Counted from the first letter of the stretch, positions 1-7,346 are shown. The stretch: 36,518 nt of DNA from Flavobacteriales bacterium (GCA_016787995.1 JAEUTB010000172.1:1-36518); one strand, 5' to 3'. Translations and numbers: made by a program. The notes: a model not told the origin generated them from the sequence alone.

Positions 1-1
1 C

Positions 2-1717
2 CGCAAAGCACTGAAAGCCTTGGGCGCGTTGGGTGCAGGGTTGACCTTTGGTCCTACACTGGCCATGGGTGCGATGAGCGATCCCGTGCGACGGAATGAG
101 CTGATCGGCTCCACCGCGGTGGCCCAGGGCAAGGCGCAGAAGTTCTCGCTGCTCTTCACCAGCGACATCCACGCGCAACTGCACACGCACGACGAGTTCT
201 TCCTCGAAGGCGGCAAGCCCGTGTACAAGAAGCGCGGCGGTTACGGCGTGCTGAAGACGATGATCGATACGCTGCGCGCGGAGGATCCGGCCAACACCCT
301 GGTGATCGACGGCGGTGATTGTTTCCAAGGCGGCGGTGTGGCGGCCATGAGCGAAGGGCGGGCCATCGTGCCGCTGATGAACCGCATCGGCTACGACCTG
401 ATCCTGCCCGGCAACTGGGAAGTGGTGTACGGCAAGGAAATGATGCTGAAGGACCTCGGTGGCTACCGCGCGGCGAAGATCTGCGCCAACATGTGGCACG
501 AGAAGCAGGCCGAGTACTGCGGTGGCAAGCAGGATCCGAACGCCGACCTCGTGGGCGAGATGATCTTCCAGCCCTACTGGACGCGCATGATCGCCGGAGT
601 GAAGATCGGCTTCATCGGCTACAACGATCCGCTCACACCCAAGCGGCAATCACCGGCGTACAGCTGCGGCATCAAGTTCACGAAGCCTGAAGTGAACGTG
701 GCGAAGTACATCCGCATTCTGCGCGATTATGAGCAGTGCGTCATGGTCTTCCTCGTCACGCACATGGGCTTGGCGCAGCAGGTGGATCTGGCGAACAAAC
801 CGGAGGTGGAAGGCGCGGACCTGATCCTCGGCGCCGATACTCACGAGCGCGTGCGCAAGCCCATCGAAGGCAAGTACAGCAAGGTAACGGAGCCTGGCGC
901 TTTCGGATCGTTCGTGGCGCGCTTGGACGTGGTGGTGGAGAACGGCAAGGTGAAGGACAGTCATTACGAACTGCTCGACGTGGACCCTGAGCGATACCCG
1001 GCGGACAAGAACATGCTGGCGCTGGTGGATGAGGTGAGCGCGCCCTACACGGAGGAGTTGAGCAAGGTGGTCGGTAGCACCAAGAACACGTTGGTGCGCT
1101 ACTACGTCATCGAGAATCCGATGGACAATCTCATCACCGATGCGCTGATGTGGAAGTTGAAACCCGACATCGCGATCAGCAACGGCTTCCGCTTCTGCCC
1201 GCCGATCGTGGCCGATGACAAGACACCCACACCGATCACCAACGACCACCTATGGAGCATGATCCCCGTGGACAGCGATGCCAAATACGGCGAGGCGACC
1301 GGACAGCAGATCTGGGATTGGTTGGAGAAGGAATTGCACAACGTCTTTGCCAAGGACCCCGCGAAACGTTTCGGTGGCTGGGTGGTACGCTTCAAAGGCA
1401 TGACCGCCAACTTCACCATGCACAATGAGATGGGCAAAAGGGTGAATTGGATCAAGGTCGGTGGCAAACCGATCGACCTGGACCGGTACTATACCATCGC
1501 AGCGTGCGAGCGTGAAGGGGATCCGGACCACACCTTATGCCGATTGGAACATGTGCGCAACCCACGATTGGCAGGAGTGACCATGCACACCATCCTCCGC
1601 GACTACTTCGCGAAGTTCAGTCCGGTGGCACCGAAGGTCGAAGGCCGCATCACCGCCACGGATGCTCCACAGGATATCCTGAGCCAATTGGAGGGGTATG
1701 AGTATGAGTTCCGGTGA
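2..1717 (+). CDS. soxB: SoxB-like thiosulfohydrolase / 5'-nucleotidase family protein, 5' end outside window
   Basis: A calcineurin-like metallophosphoesterase domain is followed by a 5'-nucleotidase C-terminal domain. The reading frame is open to the window edge and begins with RKALKALGALGAGLTFGP, which looks like the end of a Tat signal peptide, so the true start lies upstream and the TTG at 20 is not the start. Numbering from that TTG, metal-binding motifs are SDIH (D49, H51), GGDCFQGG (D100), GNWE (N132), THMG (H248) and GADTHE (271-276). The layout and length fit SoxB, a periplasmic enzyme that hydrolyses sulfate from the sulfur carrier SoxYZ. The C-terminal half (ENPMDNLITDAL, then GGWVVRF and GGKPIDLDRYYTIA) also fits SoxB better than UshA. 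The motif that is usually GHTH reads ADTH, so a His ligand appears replaced by Asp273. No soxYZ or soxAX is visible. A DsrE-like gene and a porin follow. The alternative is a generic 5'-nucleotidase. Confidence 0.75.
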   Translation, partial: RKALKALGALGAGLTFGPTLAMGAMSDPVRRNELIGSTAVAQGKAQKFSLLFTSDIHAQLHTHDEFFLEGGKPVYKKRGGYGVLKTMIDTLRAEDPANTLVIDGGDCFQGGGVAAMSEGRAIVPLMNRIGYDLILPGNWEVVYGKEMMLKDLGGYRAAKICANMWHEKQAEYCGGKQDPNADLVGEMIFQPYWTRMIAGVKIGFIGYNDPLTPKRQSPAYSCGIKFTKPEVNVAKYIRILRDYEQCVMVFLVTHMGLAQQVDLANKPEVEGADLILGADTHERVRKPIEGKYSKVTEPGAFGSFVARLDVVVENGKVKDSHYELLDVDPERYPADKNMLALVDEVSAPYTEELSKVVGSTKNTLVRYYVIENPMDNLITDALMWKLKPDIAISNGFRFCPPIVADDKTPTPITNDHLWSMIPVDSDAKYGEATGQQIWDWLEKELHNVFAKDPAKRFGGWVVRFKGMTANFTMHNEMGKRVNWIKVGGKPIDLDRYYTIAACEREGDPDHTLCRLEHVRNPRLAGVTMHTILRDYFAKFSPVAPKVEGRITATDAPQDILSQLEGYEYEFR

Positions 1718-1722
1718 GCTTG

Positions 1723-1738
1723 TGTGAGTCACGTCACT
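1723..1738 (+). promoter_or_regulatory. Crp/Fnr-type dyad upstream of the dsrE-like gene
   Basis: TGTGA-N6-TCACT. The GTGA-N6-TCAC core is that of Crp-family sites. Its centre (1730.5) is 29.5 bases upstream of the first base of the candidate -7 box GACCTTTG at 1760-1767, the same distance seen at 3619-3634 and 8562-8577. The regulator itself is not in the window. Confidence 0.6.
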
Positions 1739-1759
1739 GACCAGCAAGACCGGAGCGCG

Positions 1760-1767
1760 GACCTTTG
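1760..1767 (+). promoter_or_regulatory. candidate -7 box of the dsrE-like promoter
   Basis: GACCTTTG matches the Bacteroidota -7 consensus TAnnTTTG at all but the first base and ends four bases before the ATG at 1772. No TTG is seen at the -33 position, as might be expected for an activator-dependent promoter. The transcript would be nearly leaderless. Confidence 0.4.
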
Positions 1768-1771
1768 CCCC

Positions 1772-2185
1772 ATGAAGCAGTTGATTCTCCTCGTCGCATT
1801 GCTCATCGGCACAGGATCCATCGCGCAGGGTGGCGCACGGCAGCACCGCATCATCATGCAGCTCACCAGCGGCGATACACTGGTTCAGAAAGGACTCATG
1901 CGGCAGTTGAAGAACATGAAGGAGGCCGCACCCGGCATGCAACTCGAAGTGGTCTGCCACGGCCCCGGCATGGACCTGCTTATGAGCGACCGCAGCATCG
2001 TTCAACCGAAGATCACCGAGTTCGCCAGTAATGGCATCGTGTTCCTAGCCTGTGAGAACACCATCAAGGAAAGGAACTTGGATCGCACCAAGGTGATCGC
2101 TGAAGCGGGGTATGTGAAGGCGGGGATCATCCACATCGTGGAACGCCAGGAGGACGGCTGGAGCTATATCAAAGCCGGTTTTTAG
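1772..2185 (+). CDS. exported DsrE/DsrF-like protein
   Basis: A 137-residue protein. The start is set at MKQLILLVALLIGTGSIAQG, a normal signal peptide; the frame is open further upstream but that extension is charged and would bury the signal. After the signal comes a compact alpha/beta domain (HRIIMQLTSGDTLVQKGLMR ... LEVVCHGPGMDLL ... GIVFLACENTIKER ... GIIHIVERQEDGWSYIKAGF) that resembles the DsrE/DsrF-like family of small sulfur-relay proteins. The Cys in FLACENT is at the place where DsrE-type proteins carry their persulfide-forming Cys, and there is a second Cys in VVCHGPG. A periplasmic role in sulfane-sulfur carriage is inferred from the family and from the SoxB-like gene just upstream. 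It sits three bases before the porin gene, so the two are probably co-transcribed. Confidence 0.75.
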   Translation: MKQLILLVALLIGTGSIAQGGARQHRIIMQLTSGDTLVQKGLMRQLKNMKEAAPGMQLEVVCHGPGMDLLMSDRSIVQPKITEFASNGIVFLACENTIKERNLDRTKVIAEAGYVKAGIIHIVERQEDGWSYIKAGF

Positions 2186-2188
2186 GTC

Positions 2189-3616
2189 ATGCGGAATACA
2201 CGCAAGCGCTGGTCGGTCATCGGCCGGTATGGGGTGGGGCTTGCCTTAGTGATGGGGCTGTCAGGGAACGCGTGCGCGCAGCACAGCGAGCAGGACATCC
2301 CGAGCAACGATAGCCTTCGCGGCGAGAGCCACTTGTACGATATCATGAAGCAGGGCGAGCTCGAGGGCCGCTTCCGGCAATACAACATGCTCACTGTCAA
2401 CAACGGGGCACCGTCCGACTATCATGCGGTGGCCTTTGGTGGAACACTGGGCTTCGCCTCGCAACGTTGGCATGGCGCACGTTTCAAGTTGAGCGGCGGG
2501 TACACGTTCGATCTGGCGACGAGCGATCTGACGCGTTTGGATCCGGTCACGGGTGCGGCGAACCGGTACGAGATCGGTTTGTATGATGTGAATGATCCTC
2601 GGCGCACCAACGACCTGGCTTACTTACACGAGTTCCAGATAGACTGGCTCTCGAAGAGCAAGGGCACGCAAGTGGTCATCGGGAAACAGGAAGTGAATTC
2701 GCCCTTTCTCAACCCGCAGGATGGCCGCATGCACCCCAGTCTATTCGAAGGGGTATGGGCGAAACACAAGACCGGAAAGGGCACTGCGCTGCAAGCCGGA
2801 TGGTTCTACCGGGTGGCGCCACGAGGGGCGAGTGAATGGTACCTCGTGGATGAGAGCATGTCCGTTTTCCCCGTTGGGCGCAACGTTTACGGCGAAGGTG
2901 CCAAGCATAGTGAACACCTCCATAGTGCGGGCATCTTCGCAGCCAGCATCAACCGATCGGTACACAAGAAGGTGGATGTTTCCATTTGGAATGTGTACAC
3001 CGAGAACGTCTTCAACAGTGCCTTGGTGCAAGTGGATGCCGGCGGTCGCGATGCGAAATGGAGCGTGTCCGGAATGGCGATCAAGCAGGATGCCGCACAC
3101 TACCGCGGTGGCACCAACGACTCCCTGCTCTTCATGCCGCAAAGCGAGTCTTCCTGGGCTTTCAGTGGCCGCATCCGCAATGTGCTGGGGAAGTTCCGCT
3201 GGCAGTTGAACTATACGCGGATCACCGCACACGGTCGTTACCTGATGCCGCGCGAGTGGGGTCGTGACCCCTTCTTCACCTTCCTGCCCCGCGAACGCAA
3301 CGAGGGCGCCGGTGATGTGCATGCGGCTTCGTTGAACCTGATCTGGAAGGCCAAGAACGGCTGGCGGATCCAGGTGGATGGTGGACTTTACCGCGTGCCT
3401 GAGCTTGCGGACGCACGGTTGAACAAGTACGCGATGCCCTCCTACACGCAGTTCGATGTGAACGCGCAATACCAGTTCGATGGAGGCTGGAAAGGCCTGG
3501 CCATGCAACTGCTGGTCTTGACCAAATTGCCCATGGATCCTGACCTGACCGACCGTCAATCCATCCACAAAGTGGATATGTTGCACGCCGACCTGATCAT
3601 CAATTACGTGTTCTGA
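2189..3616 (+). CDS. outer-membrane porin-like beta-barrel protein
   Basis: A 475-residue protein starting three bases after the dsrE-like stop. An N-terminal signal peptide ends near ACAQ at about residue 31. The mature part alternates polar and aromatic residues in amphipathic strands, typical of a barrel, and ends in NYVF with a C-terminal Phe. The LYDIMKQGELEGRFRQYNM opening and conserved VVIGKQEVNSPFLN stretch recall OprD-type porins of Bacteroidota and Proteobacteria, which pass small anions or organic acids. The substrate cannot be read from sequence. Its place next to SoxB-like and DsrE-like genes suggests entry of a sulfur oxyanion or similar solute, but that is inference only. Confidence 0.7.
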   Translation: MRNTRKRWSVIGRYGVGLALVMGLSGNACAQHSEQDIPSNDSLRGESHLYDIMKQGELEGRFRQYNMLTVNNGAPSDYHAVAFGGTLGFASQRWHGARFKLSGGYTFDLATSDLTRLDPVTGAANRYEIGLYDVNDPRRTNDLAYLHEFQIDWLSKSKGTQVVIGKQEVNSPFLNPQDGRMHPSLFEGVWAKHKTGKGTALQAGWFYRVAPRGASEWYLVDESMSVFPVGRNVYGEGAKHSEHLHSAGIFAASINRSVHKKVDVSIWNVYTENVFNSALVQVDAGGRDAKWSVSGMAIKQDAAHYRGGTNDSLLFMPQSESSWAFSGRIRNVLGKFRWQLNYTRITAHGRYLMPREWGRDPFFTFLPRERNEGAGDVHAASLNLIWKAKNGWRIQVDGGLYRVPELADARLNKYAMPSYTQFDVNAQYQFDGGWKGLAMQLLVLTKLPMDPDLTDRQSIHKVDMLHADLIINYVF

Positions 3617-3618
3617 TC

Positions 3619-3634
3619 GGTGACCTCCCTCACA
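3619..3634 (+). promoter_or_regulatory. Crp/Fnr-type dyad upstream of the first rhodanese
   Basis: GGTGA-N6-TCACA, beginning three bases after the porin stop. Its centre (3626.5) is 29.5 bases before the first base of CACCTTTG at 3656-3663. This position was predicted from the other two sites before looking here, which makes chance less likely. Confidence 0.6.
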
Positions 3635-3655
3635 GACCGGCGTCGCTGGTCTCCT

Positions 3656-3663
3656 CACCTTTG
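3656..3663 (+). promoter_or_regulatory. candidate -7 box of the rhodanese promoter
   Basis: CACCTTTG is a near match to TAnnTTTG, 26 bases before the ATG at 3690. No TTG is present at -33; the Crp-type dyad at 3619-3634 takes that role. Confidence 0.4.
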
Positions 3664-3689
3664 TACCGCACAAGCACAACAGCAATACC

Positions 3690-3992
3690 ATGTTCAAGAC
3701 ATTGTTCGGCATTGGCGGCCCCAAGGTGGACCTCCGCGAGAAGATCAACCAAGGTGCCACCATCGTGGATGTGCGCACACCACAGGAGTTCCAAGGTGGA
3801 CATGTGGCCGGTTCCATCAACATTCCCTTGGATCGCCTCCAAGACCAGTTGAAGAGGATCAACAAGGCCAAGCCGGTGATCACCTGCTGCCGCAGTGGCG
3901 CGCGCAGTGGCATGGCAGCCGACATGCTGAAGTCCCAAGGCTTCGAGGTGTACAACGGTGGCCCGTGGACCAGCGTGAACAACTTGATGTGA
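3690..3992 (+). CDS. single-domain rhodanese, cytoplasmic
   Basis: A 100-residue rhodanese (sulfurtransferase) domain with no signal peptide. It has the DVRTPQEFQGGHVAGSINIPL core (the CDC25/rhodanese CH2 region) and the active-site loop CRSGARS, with catalytic Cys67 preceded by Cys66. Such proteins carry a sulfane sulfur on the catalytic Cys and pass it to thiols or cyanide. It is shorter than typical PspE-type proteins but has both ends of the fold, ending after GGPWTSV. Its promoter carries the shared Crp-type dyad, and a strong terminator follows, so it is likely transcribed alone. Confidence 0.9.
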   Translation: MFKTLFGIGGPKVDLREKINQGATIVDVRTPQEFQGGHVAGSINIPLDRLQDQLKRINKAKPVITCCRSGARSGMAADMLKSQGFEVYNGGPWTSVNNLM

Positions 3993-4009
3993 TCCGAACC
4001 ACGATGAGC

Positions 4010-4042
4010 GATAGGACCGTACGCAGGCACGGTCCTATCTTT
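4010..4042 (+). terminator. intrinsic terminator after the first rhodanese
   Basis: A perfect 11-bp stem (GATAGGACCGT at 4010-4020, ACGGTCCTATC at 4029-4039) with an 8-base loop is followed by TTT. It ends transcription from the rhodanese and separates it from the lipoprotein rhodanese downstream. Confidence 0.75.
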
Positions 4043-4060
4043 CGTCACCAGAACAGAACC

Positions 4061-4438
4061 ATGCGTCAACTCCTCCTCCTTCTAGCGGTCTTCGTTCTTT
4101 CTTGCACCGTCCCCGGACAGGGCAAAGGCACTGTCGACCCAGCGGGCTTTGAAGCGCGCATCGGTGAAATGGATGTTCAGCTGCTCGATGTCCGTACGGC
4201 GGGCGAATTCCAAGGTGGCCACCTTGCCGAAGCCCGGAATTTCGATTGGACCAACGGCGACTTGAAAGCGGCTGTGCCCAAGCTGGACAAGACCAAGCCT
4301 GTGTTGCTCTATTGTGCCTCGGGGCGCCGCAGTGCCGCTGCGCGTGAGTACCTGCTTGAACAGGGCTTCACCGATGTGGTGGACCTCGCAGGTGGCATCG
4401 GTGCGTGGACGAACGCCGGGAAGCCGGTGGTCCACTAG
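4061..4438 (+). CDS. rhodanese lipoprotein
   Basis: A 125-residue protein. The start at 4061 gives MRQLLLLLAVFVLSC, a lipoprotein signal with lipobox VLSC (Cys15); the open frame upstream reads through the preceding gene and terminator and is not used. The rhodanese domain spans about residues 25-122 with LLDVRTAGEFQGGHL and the active loop CASGRRS (Cys85). It should be anchored on the periplasmic side of a membrane, which separates it from the cytoplasmic rhodanese just upstream. Together with the SoxB-like and DsrE-like proteins it suggests periplasmic sulfane-sulfur chemistry. Confidence 0.88.
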   Translation: MRQLLLLLAVFVLSCTVPGQGKGTVDPAGFEARIGEMDVQLLDVRTAGEFQGGHLAEARNFDWTNGDLKAAVPKLDKTKPVLLYCASGRRSAAAREYLLEQGFTDVVDLAGGIGAWTNAGKPVVH

Positions 4439-4456
4439 TTCAAACGGAAAGAGCGG

Positions 4457-5161
4457 ATGGGGCACCAGTGGATCGTATCGATGGTGATGGCCCTTATGGC
4501 TTACTTGCCCCTCCTGGCACAGAAAGGGCCCGTGCGGGCGACGGGCGCCATGCGCAACACCATGTTCAACGGGCAGCTCGCCGGGCTCATCGATCTGGAT
4601 AGTCTGGCTCTGCCGGGCACCTTCGGGATCGGCCCGCTCGAATACCTGCGCGGCGAAGTGCTCGTGTTGGATGGAGAAGTGTGCACCTCCGCGGTGAACA
4701 ACAGCGGCTCCATGTTGGTGACCCGGGATCAAGCGATGAAGGCACCTTTCTTCGTGCATCAAGCGGTGAAGCAGTGGAAGGAAGTGCAGCTCCCGGATAG
4801 TGTTATGGACCTCGCCGGGTTGGACCGCTTCCTGACTGCCCGCTATGCCGGTCTGAACGAGCCCTTCGCCTTCCGGTTGTCTGGACCATTCGAGCGCGTG
4901 GAAGTCCACATCGTGGATGTCCCCTTGGGAACCGTGATCAACGGGCCGGACGATGCACATCGCGACAACAAGCACTTCCAGCGCTCGGGTGTCGAGGCCG
5001 AAGCGCTCGGCTTCTTCTCCACCGCACACAAGGCCGTTTTCACCCACCATGATACCAACATCCATGTCCACGCCATTACTGTGGACCGCGACTGGATGGG
5101 ACATGTGGAGGCCTTGAGCTTCATTGCCAAGCGCATGAGCCTTCAGGTGGCACTGCCCTGA
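4457..5161 (+). CDS. exported acetolactate-decarboxylase-like protein, copy 1
   Basis: A 234-residue protein with a signal peptide (about residues 1-21, ending LLAQ). The rest matches the acetolactate decarboxylase (BudA/AlsD) fold: EYLRGEVLVLDGEV, APFFVHQ, and GFFSTAHKAVFTHHDTNIHVHAI. The zinc triad H-x-H-x10-H is intact as His203, His205 and His216. The known enzyme converts acetolactate to acetoin in the cytoplasm. This one is exported, and where the family has a catalytic Arg in the FxxVxVR strand it has His151 (VEVHIVDVP). Classic activity is therefore doubtful. A clear paralogue lies at 17062-17781. It follows the rhodanese lipoprotein by 18 bases and may share its transcript. Confidence 0.75.
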   Translation: MGHQWIVSMVMALMAYLPLLAQKGPVRATGAMRNTMFNGQLAGLIDLDSLALPGTFGIGPLEYLRGEVLVLDGEVCTSAVNNSGSMLVTRDQAMKAPFFVHQAVKQWKEVQLPDSVMDLAGLDRFLTARYAGLNEPFAFRLSGPFERVEVHIVDVPLGTVINGPDDAHRDNKHFQRSGVEAEALGFFSTAHKAVFTHHDTNIHVHAITVDRDWMGHVEALSFIAKRMSLQVALP

Positions 5162-5189
5162 GACCGTCAGCCATCCAAGAATGTTCTTC

Positions 5190-5205
5190 ATCGGCATGTG
5201 CCGAT
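5190..5205 (+). promoter_or_regulatory. ArsR operator O1 of arsR1
   Basis: ATCGGCATGTGCCGAT has perfect 7-bp arms around a 2-bp centre. It covers the -33 position of the arsR1 promoter and shares the ATCG-N8-CGAT frame with O2 (5216-5231) and with the arsR2 site (8595-8610). O1 and O2 centres are 26 bp apart. Confidence 0.55.
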
Positions 5206-5227
5206 AGATCGGTATATCGTAATATTG
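5198..5227 (+). promoter_or_regulatory. arsR1 promoter
   Basis: GTG at 5198-5200 and TAATATTG at 5220-5227 with a 19-base spacer fit the Bacteroidota TTG-N19-TAnnTTTG layout with one mismatch in each box. The start codon of arsR1 is 15 bases downstream. Both ArsR dyads overlap the promoter boxes, as expected for repression. Confidence 0.55.
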
Positions 5228-5231
5228 CGAT
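5216..5231 (+). promoter_or_regulatory. ArsR operator O2 of arsR1
   Basis: ATCGTAATATTGCGAT is palindromic except for one base pair. The -7 box TAATATTG forms its whole centre, so a bound repressor would cover the promoter core. Confidence 0.6.
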
Positions 5232-5242
5232 CATTAAGAACC

Positions 5243-5572
5243 ATGGGTATCACGAAGACCGACCTTTTCACCCCTCAGCAGAACCAGCTGGCGCAATGGG
5301 CCAAGGTGTTGGGGCATCCGGCGCGCATCGCCATCCTTCAATACCTGCTGAAACAGAATACCTGCGTCTGTGGCAGCTTGGTGGAGGAACTCGGGCTGGC
5401 TCAGGCTACCATCAGCCAGCATTTGCGCGAACTGAAGGAAGCTGGACTGATCTCCGGAACCGTGGAAGGCACCAGCGTGTGCTACTGCATCGAACCCAAG
5501 GCCTGGGCCAAGGCGCAGGCCGCTTTCGCGAAGCTCTTCGCCGCTTACAAACCCATCGATACCTGCTGCTAA
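5243..5572 (+). CDS. arsR: ArsR-family arsenite-responsive repressor 1
   Basis: A 109-residue winged-helix repressor. The start at ATG 5243 (MGITKTDLF) is preferred over a GTG at 5198 because the latter would place the promoter and operator inside the gene. The DNA-binding helix is LAQATISQHLRELKEAGLI. Candidate As(III)-binding cysteines are the C-x-C pair at 41 and 43 (TCVCGSL, resembling the ELCVCDL site of classical ArsR), with Cys80 and Cys82, and a terminal CC (108, 109). In the family, As(III) binding releases the repressor from DNA. It heads arsR-arsM-arsC-like-acr3. Confidence 0.93.
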   Translation: MGITKTDLFTPQQNQLAQWAKVLGHPARIAILQYLLKQNTCVCGSLVEELGLAQATISQHLRELKEAGLISGTVEGTSVCYCIEPKAWAKAQAAFAKLFAAYKPIDTCC

Positions 5573-5582
5573 TACAAACGCG

Positions 5583-5603
5583 ACTCCGGGTCAAGCCCGG
5601 AGT
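5583..5603. repeat. perfect hairpin between arsR1 and arsM
   Basis: ACTCCGGG-TCAAG-CCCGGAGT: 8-bp arms, 5-base loop, no T tract. It fills most of the 39-base gap between arsR1 and arsM. It could be a dispersed palindrome, a weak attenuator or an mRNA-stability element. Confidence 0.6.
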
Positions 5604-5611
5604 GACAAGCC

Positions 5612-6496
5612 ATGAACAACGCCCAAGACACCAAGGACATGGTCCGCGCCAAGTACGCGGAGATCGCACAACAAGACCAGGCCACCAACGCCAGCAGCTG
5701 CTGCGGCGCCGGAGGATGCAGCAATGAGGTGTACAACATCATGACCGATGATTACAGCCAGGTGGAAGGCTACAAGGCCGAGGCCGATCTGGGTCTGGGC
5801 TGCGGCCTGCCCACGCAATTCGCGGGCATCAAGCCGGGGGATACCGTGCTCGACCTGGGCAGCGGCGCAGGCAACGACTGCTTCGTGGCACGCCACGAGA
5901 CCGGCGAGGACGGCCGGGTGATCGGCGTGGACTTCACCCCGGAAATGGTGGCCAAGGCGAAGGCGAACGCTGCGAAGCTCGGCTACCAGAACGTGGAGTT
6001 CCGCCAAGGCGACATCGAGACGCTGCCGCTCACGAGCAACATCGTGGACGTGGTGGTGAGCAATTGCGTGCTGAACCTGGTGCCCGACAAGCGTAAGGCG
6101 TTCAGCGAAGTACTGCGCGTACTGAAACCCGGTGGCCATTTCAGCATCAGCGATGTAGTGCTGCGCGGGGCCATCCCCGACACCTTGCGTGCCAGCGCGG
6201 AGATGTACGCCGGCTGCGTGAGCGGGGCGCTTCAGGAAAGTGAATACCTCGGCATCATCCACGACCTGGGTTTCGAGCAGGTGAGCGTGCAGAAGCGCAA
6301 ACCCATCATCGTGCCGGACGACATCCTCTCCCGGCACTTGAGCGCGGAGGAGATCGACGCCTACAAGGCCAGCGGCACGGGAATCTTCAGCATCACGGTA
6401 TCGGCCACGAAACCGACCAACGTCACGGGCCAAGCTCCCGCTGACAAGTCAATCTTGAAGGCCGCCTGCTGCGGTACGGACAGCAACTGCTGCTGA
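5612..6496 (+). CDS. arsM: arsenite S-adenosylmethionine methyltransferase ArsM
   Basis: A 294-residue class I methyltransferase. The SAM-binding motif is DLGSGAG (81-87), with GVDFTPEM as the acidic strand-2 motif. The three As(III)-binding cysteines of the ArsM family appear at Cys64 (GLGCGLPT), Cys152 (SNCVLNL) and Cys202 (AGCVSGA). Extra cysteines lie near the N-terminus (SSCCGAGGC) and in a C-terminal tail ending CCGTDSNCC. The enzyme methylates arsenite to mono- and dimethyl arsenicals. The ArsP-like permease encoded at 9674 would be the matching exporter. Confidence 0.95.
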   Translation: MNNAQDTKDMVRAKYAEIAQQDQATNASSCCGAGGCSNEVYNIMTDDYSQVEGYKAEADLGLGCGLPTQFAGIKPGDTVLDLGSGAGNDCFVARHETGEDGRVIGVDFTPEMVAKAKANAAKLGYQNVEFRQGDIETLPLTSNIVDVVVSNCVLNLVPDKRKAFSEVLRVLKPGGHFSISDVVLRGAIPDTLRASAEMYAGCVSGALQESEYLGIIHDLGFEQVSVQKRKPIIVPDDILSRHLSAEEIDAYKASGTGIFSITVSATKPTNVTGQAPADKSILKAACCGTDSNCC

Positions 6497-6568
6497 ATAC
6501 CCCACACCACCATGACCCCACTGCTCCTGCTGCCGATCATTCTTTTTCATCCCGTAGAGACCAGTCCC

Positions 6569-7198
6569 ATGGACCGCACCCTTCATCCCGAACTGCAGCG
6601 CTACGTGAACGAACGTGTGCTCCCCGCAGTAAACGACATTCCCGCCGAACGCAAGGAGAGCCTCGACCTTATCGCTGCTTTCGTCAAGGAGCGCAAGGCC
6701 GCCGGATCCACGGCAGACCTCACCTTCATCTGCACGCACAACAGCCGGCGCAGTCACCTGAGTCAACTGTGGGCGGCCACCGCGGCTTGGTCGTTCGCCT
6801 TGGATCATGTGCGCACATACAGCGGCGGCACCGAAGCCACAGCCTTCAACCCGCGTGCCGTGGCTGCCGTGGAACGAGCCGGTTTCCAAGTGTTGAAGTC
6901 CGAGGGCAAGAACCCGATCTACGAGGTGTCCTTCACCAAGGACCACGCAGCCGAAAGCTGTTGGAGCAAGAAATACGACGACGCAGCCAATCCGCAGAAG
7001 GATTTCTGTGCGGTGATGACCTGTTCGGAAGCGGACAAGAATTGCCCGATCGTGTTCGGTGCGCTCGATCGGATCAGCCTACCCTACAACGATCCGAAGG
7101 AGGCCGATGGCACACCCGAGGAAGCCGCGCGCTACGATGAGCGGTGCCTGCAGATCGCAGCGGAACTGTGGTATGTGATGCAGCAGGCCAGCAAGTGA
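6569..7198 (+). CDS. arsenate-reductase-like low-molecular-weight phosphatase
   Basis: A 209-residue protein of the low-molecular-weight tyrosine-phosphatase/ArsC superfamily. The P-loop CTHNSRRS is C-x5-R-S (Cys55, Arg61, Ser62), after an N-terminal helical extension of about 50 residues. Other cysteines include FCAVMTC and KNCPIVFG, which could serve in the disulfide relay used by thioredoxin-coupled arsenate reductases, and Asp in LPYNDP is the likely general acid. Position between arsM and acr3 supports reduction of arsenate to arsenite. An earlier ATG at 6512 would add a hydrophobic 19-residue leader (MTPLLLLPIILFHPVETSP); the later start fits a cytoplasmic enzyme, but the choice is not certain. 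Confidence 0.85.
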   Translation: MDRTLHPELQRYVNERVLPAVNDIPAERKESLDLIAAFVKERKAAGSTADLTFICTHNSRRSHLSQLWAATAAWSFALDHVRTYSGGTEATAFNPRAVAAVERAGFQVLKSEGKNPIYEVSFTKDHAAESCWSKKYDDAANPQKDFCAVMTCSEADKNCPIVFGALDRISLPYNDPKEADGTPEEAARYDERCLQIAAELWYVMQQASK

Positions 7199-7207
7199 AT
7201 ACAAGTG

Positions 7208-7346
7208 AACCGTGAATCAACGGGCATGAACGGCAATGAAATGTAGCAAGCGATGCGCCCAGGTATGTTGGTAGCGATCAATGACCCAATTGTCGAGCAT
7301 GTTTGCAAGGGATCCTATTCACGTTCATCCACGTCCATTCACGGTT
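7208..7346. repeat. imperfect 24-bp inverted repeat in the acr3 leader
   Basis: Arms at 7208-7231 and 7323-7346 pair at 20 of 24 positions, with AACCGTGAAT/ATTCACGGTT perfect, flanking 91 bases. The right arm also contains a 10-base period (CACGTTCATC, CACGTCCATT, CACGGTTG). The gap between the arsC-like gene and acr3 holds no gene. The role is unknown. Confidence 0.5.

Noticed and set aside
4036-4043. TATCTTTC as a -7 box for the rhodanese lipoprotein
   Set aside because: It lies within the terminator stem and tail, with no TTG or Crp-type dyad at the expected distance.
2741-4069. 442-codon open frame on the minus strand opposite the porin and rhodanese genes
   Set aside because: It is the antisense shadow of genes with clear signal peptides and family motifs; its own product has no recognisable domain.
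3620-4438. 272-residue extended version of the rhodanese lipoprotein
   Set aside because: The extra N-terminus reads through the first rhodanese gene and its terminator in another frame; the ATG at 4061 gives a proper lipoprotein signal.
7298-7305. CATGTTTG as an acr3 promoter
   Set aside because: It resembles TAnnTTTG but no TTG or dyad is found at the right spacing, and acr3 is likely read from the arsR1 promoter.
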